A stretch of DNA of 64,000 bases from NCBI GenBank assembly GCA_026129905.1, contig JAHCHE010000021.1, forward strand, positions 1 to 64,000, read 5' to 3'. The notes below the pieces were generated by a model. It worked only from the letters and a program-made list of their open reading frames with translations, made no database searches and was not told the DNA's origin. The position numbers and the translations under genes are program-made. Within the stretch, counting starts at the first letter, position 1; every line of letters starts with the position of its first letter. Positions 46,127 through 55,388 of the stretch are shown piece after piece. Source of the DNA: Bryobacteraceae bacterium. GTDB taxonomy: Bacteria; Acidobacteriota; Terriglobia; Bryobacterales; Bryobacteraceae.

Positions 46127-48496
46127 ATGGGGGGCGCTTATCTTGTGAGAGGCGCGACAGCCGCGGCGGTGTTCCTGGGCCTGGCCGCTTTGACGGCCAC
46201 GGGCGAGCCGCCGCCGATTACGATCGACTATCCGCAAGAGGGCTCCGTCTTTCCGCCGGAAATCACGCCGCCCACGTTCCTGTGGCGCGATCCCTCCCCG
46301 GATGCGGCGTATTGGCGAATTGAGATCGCGTTCACCGGCGGCGCTCCGGCCTTGCAGGCATCCTCGCGGGGCGAACGTCTTCCGATTGGAGAGATCGATC
46401 CCCGCGCCGTCGCCGCCACCAACGAATTGCCCAAGCTGACGCCGGAACAGGCCGCCGCCCGGACGTGGAAGCCGGATCCCGAGACGTGGGAGGCGATCAA
46501 GCGGGCATCGGTGGAGCGCCCCGCGACGGTAACGATTTCCGGCTTTCGCGGCGAGGAGAGCGGCCCCGTCCTTTCGCGCGGCCGGGTCGGCTTCAAAACC
46601 TCGAAAGACCCGGTCGGCGCGCCGATTTTCTACCGCGATGTTCCCCTGATGCCCTCGGAACTCGAAAAGGGCGTCATCAAACCGCTGCCCAATTCGGCGC
46701 TCCCGCTGATCGGCTGGCGCCTGCGCGACGTCGGCCAGTCTCGCAGCCGTCTGCTGGTGGATGGGCTCTACACCTGCGCGAACTGCCATTCGTTTTCCGC
46801 CGACGGCAAGACGCTGGGCATGGACCTGGACGGGCCGCGGAACGACAAGGGCATGTACGCCATCGCGCCGATCGCTCCGCGCATGACGATTCGAAACGAG
46901 GACGTCATGTCGTGGAACTCGTTCCGCGAGATGCCCTCTTCGCCCATGCGGGCGGGCTTCATGTCGCAGGTCTCCCCCGACGGCCGCTTCGTGGTGACGA
47001 CGGTGAATCCGGCCCGCGACAACCTGCGAGCCAGTTACTATGTGGCGAATTTCAAGGACTACCGGTTTCTCCAGGTCTTCTATCCCACGCGCGGAATTCT
47101 GGCCTGGTATAACCGCGCCACCGGCCGGATTCAATCGCTGCCGGGCGCGGACGATCCCGCTTACGTGCAGACCGACGCCGTATGGAGCCCCGATGGCCAG
47201 TACCTTGTCTTTGCCCGCGCCGCGGCCCGGGAGCCCTATCCGGAAGGCCGCAAAATGGCCGAGTATTCCAACGATCCGAACGAGACGCAAATCCAGTACG
47301 ATCTCTACCGTATTCCCTTCAATGACGGCCGCGGGGGCCGCCCGGAGCCGATCGAAGGCGCATCGCGCAACGGCATGAGCAACTCGTTCCCCAAAGTGTC
47401 TCCCGACGGCCGCTGGATCGTCTTCGTGCAGAGCCGCAACGGACAGTTGATGCGCCCGGACAGCCGGCTTTACATCGTCCCGGCCGGAGGGGGCAAGGCG
47501 CGGCGGATGCGCTGCAACACACCGCTGATGAACTCGTGGCACAGCTTCTCGCCGAACGGCCGGTGGATGGTCTTCTCGTCGAAGGCGCGCTCGCCGTACA
47601 CCCAGATGTACCTCACGCACATCGACGAGGAGGGCAACGACAGCCCCGCCATCCTGATCGACGACGCCACCGCCGCGAATCGCGCGGTAAATATTCCCGA
47701 GTTTGTCAATATTCCGCCGGACGGCATGGTGAAAATCGACGTCCCCGCGGTCGAATTCTATCGCCTGTTCGACAAAGCCTGGGAACTCACGCAGAAGGGC
47801 GGGAGCGACGAAGCCATCGAGGCGTGGATGGCGGCGCTGGAGATAAGCCCCGAGGATGGCCGCGCCAATAACAACCTCGGCGCGCTGCTGCTGAGCCGGG
47901 GGCGCTACGACGAGGCGATGCCGCGCTTCGAAACCGCTCTCCGGGTGAACCCGGCGGCCGCCGACGGTCCCCACAACAACCTCGGACTCATCCTGATGCA
48001 AAAGAAGCGCTGGGATGAGGCGACGGCGCATTTCGAGCAGGCGATCGCGGTGAATCCGCGGTTCGCCGAAGCGCGCTTCAATCTGGGCAACGCCCATTTC
48101 TACCGCGGGAGGATTCCGGAAGCCCTCGCGGCGTGGCGCGAAGGTCTCCGGATCGAGCCGCACGTCTCCGTGCTCAGCCAAGCCGCCCGGGTGCTGGCCA
48201 CCTGGCCCGTCGATTCGGTCCGCAACGGCAGAGAAGCGGTGGCGCTTGGCGAATGGGCGGTGAAGCTATCGGAGGGCCGGATTCCGGAGACGTTTGACGC
48301 GCTCGCCGCCGCCTACGCCGAAGCCGGCCGCTTCTCCGACGCCGTGAACGCCATGCGCCGCGCGCAGGCGCTGGCCGTCGAACAGAATCGCCCCGACCTG
48401 ATCGAGGGCCTGAAGGCGCGCCTGGCGCTCTACGAAAACCGGCAGCCATTCCGGGAAAAAGCCGTGACCAACGGCGCGCCGGTCGCTTCGAAATAG
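46127..48496 (+). CDS. Exported CxxCH heme-motif, PD40 propeller and TPR protein
   Basis: The product is 789 residues. The signal segment (LVRGATAAAVFLGLAALTATG) leads to a beta-sandwich (ITIDYPQEGSVFPPEITPPT). YTCANCHSF follows, a single c-type heme-binding motif. PD40/TolB-like blades (about 280-530; VSPDGRFVVTT, WSPDGQYLVFARA, SFSPNGRWMVFSS) come next. The C-terminal 240 residues are tetratricopeptide repeats (NNNLGALLLSRGRYDEAMPR; HNNLGLILMQKKRWDEAT). One possible reading is a periplasmic redox-linked scaffold, but no redox partner is encoded nearby. It is divergent from the tandem MBL gene across only 49 bp, so the two may share regulation. Confidence 0.82.
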   Translation: MGGAYLVRGATAAAVFLGLAALTATGEPPPITIDYPQEGSVFPPEITPPTFLWRDPSPDAAYWRIEIAFTGGAPALQASSRGERLPIGEIDPRAVAATNELPKLTPEQAAARTWKPDPETWEAIKRASVERPATVTISGFRGEESGPVLSRGRVGFKTSKDPVGAPIFYRDVPLMPSELEKGVIKPLPNSALPLIGWRLRDVGQSRSRLLVDGLYTCANCHSFSADGKTLGMDLDGPRNDKGMYAIAPIAPRMTIRNEDVMSWNSFREMPSSPMRAGFMSQVSPDGRFVVTTVNPARDNLRASYYVANFKDYRFLQVFYPTRGILAWYNRATGRIQSLPGADDPAYVQTDAVWSPDGQYLVFARAAAREPYPEGRKMAEYSNDPNETQIQYDLYRIPFNDGRGGRPEPIEGASRNGMSNSFPKVSPDGRWIVFVQSRNGQLMRPDSRLYIVPAGGGKARRMRCNTPLMNSWHSFSPNGRWMVFSSKARSPYTQMYLTHIDEEGNDSPAILIDDATAANRAVNIPEFVNIPPDGMVKIDVPAVEFYRLFDKAWELTQKGGSDEAIEAWMAALEISPEDGRANNNLGALLLSRGRYDEAMPRFETALRVNPAAADGPHNNLGLILMQKKRWDEATAHFEQAIAVNPRFAEARFNLGNAHFYRGRIPEALAAWREGLRIEPHVSVLSQAARVLATWPVDSVRNGREAVALGEWAVKLSEGRIPETFDALAAAYAEAGRFSDAVNAMRRAQALAVEQNRPDLIEGLKARLALYENRQPFREKAVTNGAPVASK

Positions 48497-48838
48497 CGGT
48501 CTGACTACGCGCCGCGGGGCGAGCATCGATCCTTGCGAGCCGGCTCTAACTCCGGCGACTTCGCCGAGAACCGGCGCCAAGCCGTCTACGTATACGCCAG
48601 TTCGGTCTTTGCCTCCGTATCGTGCCGCCTCCCCCGACCCGGACTTCTACATACGAATGTCAGATTGTGGAGGTGCGCGCTGTTGATCGGTCAGCCACGG
48701 GTAACCACCGTCAATACTGGTCACGAGCAAGCGTCGGTTTACAAAGACGTCAGGGCAAAGCTGCACCAGTGCGCTGATATACTGCTCCGTGCTGGTCAGC
48801 CAGAAGTACTGGCCACGCGTACCCAGTAAAGTGTCAGG
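48497..48838. other. Intergenic region, nothing recognised
   Basis: This 342-bp interval lies between convergent genes. It is less GC-rich than its neighbours. I see no tRNA, convincing gene, terminator with U-run or repeat here. Confidence 0.5.
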
Positions 48839-49279
48839 CTACTGCGATCCGAGTTCGCGCGCAAAGTCATTGATACCGCGACGTACTTCCTCCTGAATGA
48901 CGGGCATGACGTCGGCCATGTACCGTCCGAACTTTCTGAGCACCGCCCTGCCTTTTGCCGAACCATAGAACTTCGCCAGCGCATCCAACTCCCCGGCCGT
49001 GAAGTGTTTGGCCATCAGCGCAATCATCGGCTGCCGCAGTCGCTCCGGGCGGAAGGACTTACGCATGAAGACTATGAACATCTCACGGCGTTCCGCTGGC
49101 ACGCCTTTGGCAAGTTCTTGAACCGCGTTTTCCCACATATCACCAAGAGAAGCGACCGCCGCATACCTCTCTGCCGCGCTGAGCCGCTCGGAATCGGCGT
49201 CCTGAGGTCCTAACCCACGCGCACTTCCAGTGAAACCAAAAACTGCAGAGATCAAGAGGACAGTCACAGAACAAAGCAA
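48839..49279 (-). CDS. DUF2059-like exported protein
   Basis: The product is 146 residues at most. A hydrophobic N-terminus (SVTVLLISAVFGFTGSARG) looks like a signal peptide but lacks basic residues. The mature helical part (YAAVASLGDMWENAVQELAK; FTAGELDALAKFYGSAKGRAVLRKFGRYM) matches DUF2059 proteins, small periplasmic helical proteins of unknown role. Starts are poor: TTG 49279 or GTG 49267. The frame stays open upstream without ATG, so the true N-terminus may be altered or decayed. It lies 88 bp downstream of the sulfatase gene on the same strand. Confidence 0.65.
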   Translation of the reverse strand: MLCSVTVLLISAVFGFTGSARGLGPQDADSERLSAAERYAAVASLGDMWENAVQELAKGVPAERREMFIVFMRKSFRPERLRQPMIALMAKHFTAGELDALAKFYGSAKGRAVLRKFGRYMADVMPVIQEEVRRGINDFARELGSQ

Positions 49280-49367
49280 TGGTTCACCATCCGAATCGAG
49301 GGTCGCGGCCTTCCCCGCAGACGGTGCATGTCACGGCGAATGGGCGGTGAAGCTGGGCCGCGGACGG

Positions 49368-51200
49368 TCATTCCACCGTCTTCGGCGGGGATCCGGCCCC
49401 GGTCCATTCGACGTACACGTAGTACGCTCCGCGTTCGGTCCCGTCCCGATCGTAGAACCAGGTTTGCAGTTCGGCGGGCCCGGGGCGCAGGATCGTTGTG
49501 AAGACCGCCGCCTTGTCCGCCGGCCTGACCTCCGACGTCTGGTCGAAGCCGGCAATCCTCAGCCGGGCTTTCACGGCGGCGATCGCGATGCCCGGCGCCG
49601 GCTCGTTATTCGGCTCGGCGTCTTTGTAAGGGGCGTTGATGGGGAGATCGAGTTCCCGCGGCCACCGGCGCAGCTCAATACGGTAGCGCCCCGCCCGCTC
49701 CACCCGAACGGCCCAGAAGCCGTTGACCGCGGGCGCCTGGCGAATGCCCCGCTGGCTCCACACTTGTTCCGCCCCTTCGCTGTGCCAGTCGTGCGCGGTC
49801 AGCCGGGACGGGTTTTCCTCCTCGCTGCCGAGTGCGATCCGCACGTACTCGCTCGCCCGTCCGGAGACCAGCTTCCACCAGGCTTCATACTCCGCCTTCC
49901 GCGCCGCGACCACGCCGGGAAAGTCGTTCGCGAAGTTTCGCCGCTGACCCGGGTCCTTGCGGATGTCGTAAAGCTCGGTCGCGGCCGGATCGCCGTCAAG
50001 CGTGTTGTTCACCAGGCGCCATTGCGCGGTCATGACAGCGGTCCTCCGCCATGGACGAAGGAACTCCATTCGCTGGCTGTCCACGACGATCGCCCGGTCC
50101 GGCCAGACAGAGGCCGATCCGTCGAGCAGCGCTTTCAGGGACCGGCCGTGCAACTCGGGACCGGCCACGTTCTTCAACCCGCAAAGTTCCGCCAGCGTCG
50201 GCAGAAGGTCTACATGGGCCGCCAGAGCATCGATCTCCCGCGAAGCGCCCAAACCGCCTCCGGGCCAGCGCACGAACAGCGGGACGCGGTGGCCCCCCTC
50301 GTACGGACTTCCCTTTCGTCCCCGCATCTCCGCGTTGAAAACCTGCGCGCCTGCCGCGGAACCGTTGTCAGTCATGAAGACGAGAATCGTGTTCGCCGCC
50401 AAGCCGCGCGCATCCAGGAAGCGCTCCAGCCGGCCGATGTTATCGTCGATGTTCGCGATCATTCCGTAGAAACCAGGCTCCTCGAGACCCTTGATCCCCA
50501 GGTACGGCTTCGCGTACGGCTCCGGCGACCACATCGGGGCGTGCGGCGCATTGGTGGACAGGTAGCAGAAGAACGGCTTGCCCTCTCCCGCCGCGGCGGC
50601 AATGAACTTCATCGCGCTTTCAAACCAGACATCCGTGCAAAAGCCCCGGAATTTTTCCGGCGTTCCGTTGTGGAAGTATGTATCGTCGAAATAATCGTTG
50701 CCGAAATAGTCGGGCGTCTGCCACACGCCGCCCCCGCCGTGAACGATCGCTTCATCGAAGCCGTTGTCGCGGGGCCGGGACGGGTAGTTGTCCCCAAGAT
50801 GCCACTTGCCGAAAATCCCCGTGCGGTACCCGGAGGCGCGGAAGCGGTCCGCCATCGTCACTTCGTCCGGGTGGAGCAGGCTGCGGCCCATTATGGTGTG
50901 CCAGACGCCGGTTGCATTGGAGTATCGTCCCGTCAACAAAGCCGCGCGCGTCGGAGAGCAAGTGGGGCTGACGTGGAAGTTGGTGAATCGAATTGCCGCG
51001 GAATGCAGGCGGTCGAGATTGGGCGTCCGGATCGAACGGTTGCCATGGCAGCCGAGGTCGCCGTAACCCTGATCGTCGGTGATCACCAATACGACGTTGG
51101 GTGGGGCCGCGGCGCCGGCCAGGGCGGCGACGAAAAGAACGGCGGCGGCGCCAGCAAGGCTCGACGCATGGAAGCATTCGCGACAGGGCGCCACGGCCAT
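49368..51200 (-). CDS. Exported Cys-type sulfatase
   Basis: The product is 610 residues with a signal peptide (LAGAAAVLFVAALAGAAA). The sulfatase fold begins NVVLVITDDQGYGDLG with metal-binding Asp residues. The activation motif SPTCSPTRAALLTGR places Cys81 in C-x-P-x-R, the site converted to formylglycine. GKWHLG and MTDNGS supply further active-site residues. The catalytic domain ends near 400; a C-terminal beta-sandwich (about 480-605; GFWAVRVERAGRYRIEL) may bind carbohydrate. The enzyme should remove sulfate esters from glycans. No formylglycine-generating enzyme gene is in the window. ATG 51200 is preferred over GTG 51218 because it gives a better signal peptide. Confidence 0.92.
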   Translation of the reverse strand: MAVAPCRECFHASSLAGAAAVLFVAALAGAAAPPNVVLVITDDQGYGDLGCHGNRSIRTPNLDRLHSAAIRFTNFHVSPTCSPTRAALLTGRYSNATGVWHTIMGRSLLHPDEVTMADRFRASGYRTGIFGKWHLGDNYPSRPRDNGFDEAIVHGGGGVWQTPDYFGNDYFDDTYFHNGTPEKFRGFCTDVWFESAMKFIAAAAGEGKPFFCYLSTNAPHAPMWSPEPYAKPYLGIKGLEEPGFYGMIANIDDNIGRLERFLDARGLAANTILVFMTDNGSAAGAQVFNAEMRGRKGSPYEGGHRVPLFVRWPGGGLGASREIDALAAHVDLLPTLAELCGLKNVAGPELHGRSLKALLDGSASVWPDRAIVVDSQRMEFLRPWRRTAVMTAQWRLVNNTLDGDPAATELYDIRKDPGQRRNFANDFPGVVAARKAEYEAWWKLVSGRASEYVRIALGSEEENPSRLTAHDWHSEGAEQVWSQRGIRQAPAVNGFWAVRVERAGRYRIELRRWPRELDLPINAPYKDAEPNNEPAPGIAIAAVKARLRIAGFDQTSEVRPADKAAVFTTILRPGPAELQTWFYDRDGTERGAYYVYVEWTGAGSPPKTVE

Positions 51201-51278
51201 AGTATGACACCCAGGCAAACGCGCCTCTCGGGAGAAGATAATACGCCGGAGTCAAAAAAAGCCGCTACCCTAGTACTC

Positions 51279-51285
51279 AGGAGGG
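51279..51285 (+). promoter_or_regulatory. Ribosome binding site for the baeRF gene
   Basis: AGGAGGG lies 4 nt before GTG 51290. It is one of few textbook ribosome sites in the window and fixes this non-ATG start. Confidence 0.7.
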
Positions 51286-51289
51286 CATC

Positions 51290-52426
51290 GTGGAACTGCT
51301 GCGAAAGGATCAGTTGAGATTCCTGCTCGAGGATGGCTCCGGGACATGCGTTTCGATTTTCGTGCCGACATACCGCGGCGGCGCCGATATCAAGCAGAGC
51401 CCGATCCGGCTGAAGAACCTGCTGCGAGACGCCGAGAAGGAGCTGGCGGGGCGCGGCCTGCGTACTCCTCAGATCGCGGATTTTCTGGAGCCGGTGCAGA
51501 AGCTTTGCGATAACGCCGGATTCTGGCGGTACCAAAGCGACGGACTTGCCCTTTTCCGATCGCAGAACAAGTTTCTGTACTACCGTCTGCCGCTGCATTT
51601 CGACGAGTTGCTGGTGGTGGCGGATCGTTTTCATGTCAAGCCGGTCATGCGGCTGTTCACGGAAGACAGCCGCTTCTACGTGCTGAGCTTGAGCAAGCAC
51701 GACGTGCGGCTGCTCCAGTGCACCCGGTACGGCGTGCGCGAGGTGGACCTGCCGCCGGAAGTTCCGCGAAGTATGGAACAGGTTGTCCAGACAGCGGGCA
51801 TTGAACGGCAGACGCAGATTCATACCTCGGGCACAGCGAGCAAATATAACCGGCACGGCACGCAGGAAGAGGACGACAAAGAGGAGGTACGGGAGTTTTT
51901 CCGGCAAGTGGACAAAGGGTTGCGCGAGATCCTCCGCGACGAACGGGCGCCGCTGGTCCTGGCCGGCGTGGAGTATCTGTTCCCGCTTTATCGCGCGGCC
52001 AACACCCACGCGTATCTCATCGACGGCGGCGTCACGGGCAACCCGGAGGGCCGGCGGGCGGAGGAATTACAGTCGGACGCATGGCCGATGGTAGAGCCTT
52101 TTTTGAAGAAGACGCGGGAAGACACGGCCCGCCGCTACCACGAGTTCGCCGGCTCGGCGCGGTCTTCATCGGATCTGCGCGTCGTGCTCCCGGCATCGGC
52201 GCAGGGGCGGGTGGAGGCGCTGTTCGTGGCGGCGGGTAAACAAGTGTGGGGCAGCTTCGACCGCGAGAGCCTGGCGGTTTCCATGCGCGAGCAGCGGCAG
52301 CCGGGGGATGAAGACTTGCTGGACCTGGCGGCGATCCAGACGTTCCTGCAGGGCGGGGACGTCTACGCGGTCGACTCTCACGAAGTGCCCGGCGGCCAAT
52401 TGCTGGCCGCGGTGTTCCGGTATTGA
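51290..52426 (+). CDS. Bacterial archaeo-eukaryotic release factor-like (baeRF) protein
   Basis: The product is 378 residues and soluble. The sequence (TCVSIFVPTYRGGADIKQSPIRLKNLL; GLALFRSQNKFLYYRLP; FYVLSLSKHDVRLLQCTRYG; LAGVEYLFPLYRAA) matches the baeRF group, related to the eRF1 and Dom34/Pelota fold. The GGQ loop of true release factors was not found. Proposed roles of this group are in ribosome rescue or stress response, but evidence is thin. It is divergent from the sulfatase and is followed 104 bp later by a reductase gene with its own ribosome site. Confidence 0.8.
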   Translation: MELLRKDQLRFLLEDGSGTCVSIFVPTYRGGADIKQSPIRLKNLLRDAEKELAGRGLRTPQIADFLEPVQKLCDNAGFWRYQSDGLALFRSQNKFLYYRLPLHFDELLVVADRFHVKPVMRLFTEDSRFYVLSLSKHDVRLLQCTRYGVREVDLPPEVPRSMEQVVQTAGIERQTQIHTSGTASKYNRHGTQEEDDKEEVREFFRQVDKGLREILRDERAPLVLAGVEYLFPLYRAANTHAYLIDGGVTGNPEGRRAEELQSDAWPMVEPFLKKTREDTARRYHEFAGSARSSSDLRVVLPASAQGRVEALFVAAGKQVWGSFDRESLAVSMREQRQPGDEDLLDLAAIQTFLQGGDVYAVDSHEVPGGQLLAAVFRY

Positions 52427-52530
52427 GAATTCCAACACCGACGCGCGAAAGGCGGATTCCGCTCCCGGCTGTGACGAAGGGGCCGTTTTCCGTCGATTGC
52501 GCGACGGCTTGAGGAGGAGGGAAGGCATTG

Positions 52531-53376
52531 ATGACGATCCTGGTAACAGGCGCGACCGGCAATCTCGGCGGCGCGCTGGTGAATTCGCTGCGGCGGCGCG
52601 GGCTTGGGGTGCGGGCCGCCAGCCGCGATCCCAAGAAGGTGGAAGCGCGCGACGGGGTGACGGCCGTGAAGGCGGTTTTCGAGGATCCGTCCACGTTCGA
52701 CGCCGCGCTGGACGGGGCGGAGGGACTGTTCCTTATCGCGCCGCCGGCCGACCCGGATGCCGAAGCGCGGCTTGGGCCGGTGATCGAGCGGGCGAAAGCG
52801 GCGGGGACGAAACACGTCGTGTTCAATTCGGCTTTTGGGGCGGACCGGAACGAGGACGCGCCGCTGGGGAAAGTGGAGCGCCTGCTGCGCGATTCCGGCG
52901 CCGGGTACACGATCCTGCGCCCGAATTTCTTCATGGAGAACTTTTCCAGCGGCTACCTCGCGCCTTCGATCAAGCAGCAGCGATCGATTTTTCTGCCGGC
53001 CGGGGACGCGAAGACAAGTTTCATTGCCGTCCGGGACATTGCCGAGACGGCGGCGGCGGTGTTCGCCGACCGGCGAACGGGCGGGGAACTGAACCTGACG
53101 GGCCCCGAGGCGCTCGATCACAGCGAAGTGGCGCGGATCATCAGCGACGCGGCCGGGATGGAGGTCAAATACCATCCGCTGAGCGAAGCCGAGATGCGAT
53201 TCGGCGCGCAGCAGATGGGGGTTCCCGAGCCCACGGTCGCCTACATGCTGATGCTGTACGCCGCGGTTCGGAAGGGCTACACCGCTCCCGTTACCGACGA
53301 CGTGAAGAGGGCGACAGGGCGGGATCCGCTGAGTTTCGCGCAATTCGCCCGGGAAAACGCGGCCGCGTGGCAGTAG
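52531..53376 (+). CDS. NmrA-type NAD(P)-binding oxidoreductase
   Basis: The product is 281 residues. An N-terminal Rossmann motif TILVTGATGNLGGAL and AASRDPKKVEA for NADPH-phosphate recognition place it in the atypical short-chain dehydrogenase group (NmrA/SDR-a5). The Tyr-x-x-x-Lys catalytic pair is not evident. That is usual for NmrA-type sensors and quinone reductases such as QorB, which it also resembles in length. GGAGGAGGGAAGG lies upstream; ATG 52531 is preferred to the adjacent TTG 52528. It is the last metabolic gene before the injection-system operon, with 98 bp between. Confidence 0.88.
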   Translation: MTILVTGATGNLGGALVNSLRRRGLGVRAASRDPKKVEARDGVTAVKAVFEDPSTFDAALDGAEGLFLIAPPADPDAEARLGPVIERAKAAGTKHVVFNSAFGADRNEDAPLGKVERLLRDSGAGYTILRPNFFMENFSSGYLAPSIKQQRSIFLPAGDAKTSFIAVRDIAETAAAVFADRRTGGELNLTGPEALDHSEVARIISDAAGMEVKYHPLSEAEMRFGAQQMGVPEPTVAYMLMLYAAVRKGYTAPVTDDVKRATGRDPLSFAQFARENAAAWQ

Positions 53377-53438
53377 GCGGAACGTTTTTTCGCGGCGCGC
53401 GCGGCGCTTTCTCTCATTGCGTTGCCGGATAACTCGGC

Positions 53439-53444
53439 TATACT
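53439..53444 (+). promoter_or_regulatory. Candidate promoter of the injection-system operon
   Basis: TATACT at 53439-53444 lies 30 nt before the first gene, TTG 53475. TTGCGT at 53417-53422 could be the -35 box with a 16-bp spacer. No other promoter-like site is obvious before the operon. Confidence 0.45.
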
Positions 53445-53474
53445 GAAATCCACCAAGAGTAGGCGGGGCGCACC

Positions 53475-54152
53475 TTGATCCTGGAGGCCGACAACCGGGT
53501 CCGCGATTGGGCGGGCAGCGTACTGGGCGAGGCCATCGTCACGCTGGGACCGCCTCCGAAGCAGCCGGAGGGGCGGGGCGTATATCTGTATCTCAGCGAG
53601 ATCCGGGTGGAGCCGACGCAACGAAATGCGTGGCAATCGCGGCTCCAGGCGCGGCTCCGGTACATTATCACGGCTTGGGACGAGAAACCGGAGGAAGCGC
53701 ACCGGCTTCTCGGGACGCTGCTGGAGGCGGCGATCGATCACCCCGATTTTCTGCTGGATTCGGACCTGCCCGGCCCGGAATTCTGGCGGGCGCTGGGCGC
53801 GCCTCCGCAACCCTGCCTGTGCCTGCTGTATCGAGCGACGAAAGAGACGCCGCGGCAGCCGCTGAAGTTCGTCAGAAAAGTGGTGCTCGACATGACGCCG
53901 GCGGGCAGCCTGCACGGCGTGGTTATCGGTCCCGAGGATCTCGCCTTGGCCGAGGCCCTGGTGGAGCTTCCATCGCTTGGTCTGTCGACGAAGACCGATC
54001 ACCGGGGCCGGTTCCGGTTCAACGCGGTTCCGGCCGGGCCGCCGCCGCGGGCGCTGCGAATCCGCGCGAAAGGGCGGGAGGTCAACGTCGATCTGAGCCG
54101 CTACCCTAACGAAGACAGCCCGTACACGGTACACATCGAGATGGAGGAGTAG
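53475..54152 (+). CDS. Injection-system Pvc16/Afp16-like tube terminator (DUF4255)
   Basis: The product is 225 residues. The N-terminal 170 residues match DUF4255/Pvc16-N proteins (VYLYLSEIRVEPTQRNAW; LRYIITAWDEKPEEAHRLLG; FVRKVVLDMTPAGSLHG). In PVC and Afp particles the equivalent caps the tail tube and sheath at the distal end. The C-terminal 60 residues (GLSTKTDHRGRFRFNAVPAG) form a small beta-sandwich like the carboxypeptidase regulatory domain, an addition I would not expect in Pvc16. The start is TTG 53475. It is the first gene of the operon; the sheath gene begins 3 bp after its stop. Confidence 0.8.
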   Translation: MILEADNRVRDWAGSVLGEAIVTLGPPPKQPEGRGVYLYLSEIRVEPTQRNAWQSRLQARLRYIITAWDEKPEEAHRLLGTLLEAAIDHPDFLLDSDLPGPEFWRALGAPPQPCLCLLYRATKETPRQPLKFVRKVVLDMTPAGSLHGVVIGPEDLALAEALVELPSLGLSTKTDHRGRFRFNAVPAGPPPRALRIRAKGREVNVDLSRYPNEDSPYTVHIEMEE

Positions 54153-54155
54153 AAC

Positions 54156-55388
54156 TTGCCGCTTTACTATGCACCTGGAATCTATGTCGAGGAGGTCCCG
54201 TCCGGCGCCAACCCGATCCAACCGGTTGGCACCAGCACGGCGGCCTTCGCCGGCCAGGCGCCGATGGCGGACGCCCGCGTGAATGAGGCGGTTCCCATCG
54301 ACAACTGGTCGCAATTTTTGAAAACGTACGTCCAAGAGGGAGCGGCGAGCACGGCGTTGTCGCACGCGGTGGCCGGGTTTTTCCTGAACGGAGGCCGCCG
54401 GTGCTACGTGGTGAACCTCGGCGCGGGCGGCGCGTTGACCGGCGGCGCAAAAGGCCGCGCCGGACTGGACGTCCTGGAAACCGTGGATGAAGTGAAGATC
54501 GTGGCCGCGCCCGGAATGACCGGGGCCGGAGCGTACGACGCGCTGCTGACGCACTGCGAGAAGCTGAAGGACCGGGTGGCCATTCTCGACGCGCCCGAGA
54601 CCGTCCCCAACATCGATCTGCTGACGAAAGCGGCGGTAGAAAAGGCAACGCGGCGGAGAGGCGGGGACGCCGAGGCGCCGGGAAGCGAGGAGACGGAAAG
54701 CGCGGGGCTGGCGCCGAGGATGTCGAAGGGAGGCTACGGAGCGTTCTACTTCCCGTGGATCACGGTCCGCGACCCGCTGTCGCCTAACGACCTGGTGAAC
54801 GTCCCGCCATGCGGCCACATTGCCGGAATGTGGGCGCGAAGCGATGCGACGCGCGGCGTGCACAAGGCGCCCGCGAACGAGACGCTGCGGGGCGCGCTGA
54901 ACATCTCGCAGCGGGTGAGCGGCGCGGACCAGGAGGCGCTGAATCCGAAGGGCGTCAATTGCATCCGGCTGTTCTCGCGGGAAGGCGTGCTGGTGTGGGG
55001 CGCGCGCACGGTGGCCGACGGCGCCAGCGAATGGCGGTATCTGAACGTGCGGCGGCTGTTCAATCTGATCGAGGAATCGATCGCGCTGAGCACGCGCTGG
55101 GTGGTGTTCGAGCCGAACGACCGGCCGCTGTGGAAAGCCATTGTCCGGGACGTACGGGCGTTCCTGACGATGCTGTGGCGGGACGGAGCGCTGATGGGCC
55201 GGTCCGCGGACGAAGCGTTTTTCGTGCAGTGCGACGAAGAAACCAATCCGCCGGAAAGCATCGATCAGGGGCTGGTGGTGGTGCGGATCGGGGTGGCGCC
55301 GGTGAAGCCCGCCGAGTTCGTGGTGTTCCGCATCGGCCAGTCGGCGGCGGGCGCGAGGGTGGAACAGGAAGGAGGAGCCAATGCCTGA
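54156..55388 (+). CDS. Contractile tail sheath protein
   Basis: The product is 410 residues. The start LYYAPGIYVEEVPSGANPIQ is the hallmark of phage and CIS sheath proteins. The C-terminal domain (LFNLIEESIALSTRWVVFEPN; VIRIGVAPVKPAEFVVFRI) is the conserved region that interlocks subunits. The sheath surrounds the tube and contracts to drive it through a target membrane. PVC and Afp carry several sheath paralogues; only one is seen here, nearer to minimal eCIS or phage tails. The middle contains an acidic insert (GDAEAPGSEETESAG), probably surface exposed. The start is TTG 54156, and the end overlaps the tube gene by 8 nt. Confidence 0.95.
   Translation: MPLYYAPGIYVEEVPSGANPIQPVGTSTAAFAGQAPMADARVNEAVPIDNWSQFLKTYVQEGAASTALSHAVAGFFLNGGRRCYVVNLGAGGALTGGAKGRAGLDVLETVDEVKIVAAPGMTGAGAYDALLTHCEKLKDRVAILDAPETVPNIDLLTKAAVEKATRRRGGDAEAPGSEETESAGLAPRMSKGGYGAFYFPWITVRDPLSPNDLVNVPPCGHIAGMWARSDATRGVHKAPANETLRGALNISQRVSGADQEALNPKGVNCIRLFSREGVLVWGARTVADGASEWRYLNVRRLFNLIEESIALSTRWVVFEPNDRPLWKAIVRDVRAFLTMLWRDGALMGRSADEAFFVQCDEETNPPESIDQGLVVVRIGVAPVKPAEFVVFRIGQSAAGARVEQEGGANA

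Noticed and set aside
49230-51317. 695-codon plus-strand open frame opposite the sulfatase
   Set aside because: The minus strand has all sulfatase motifs; the antisense frame has none.
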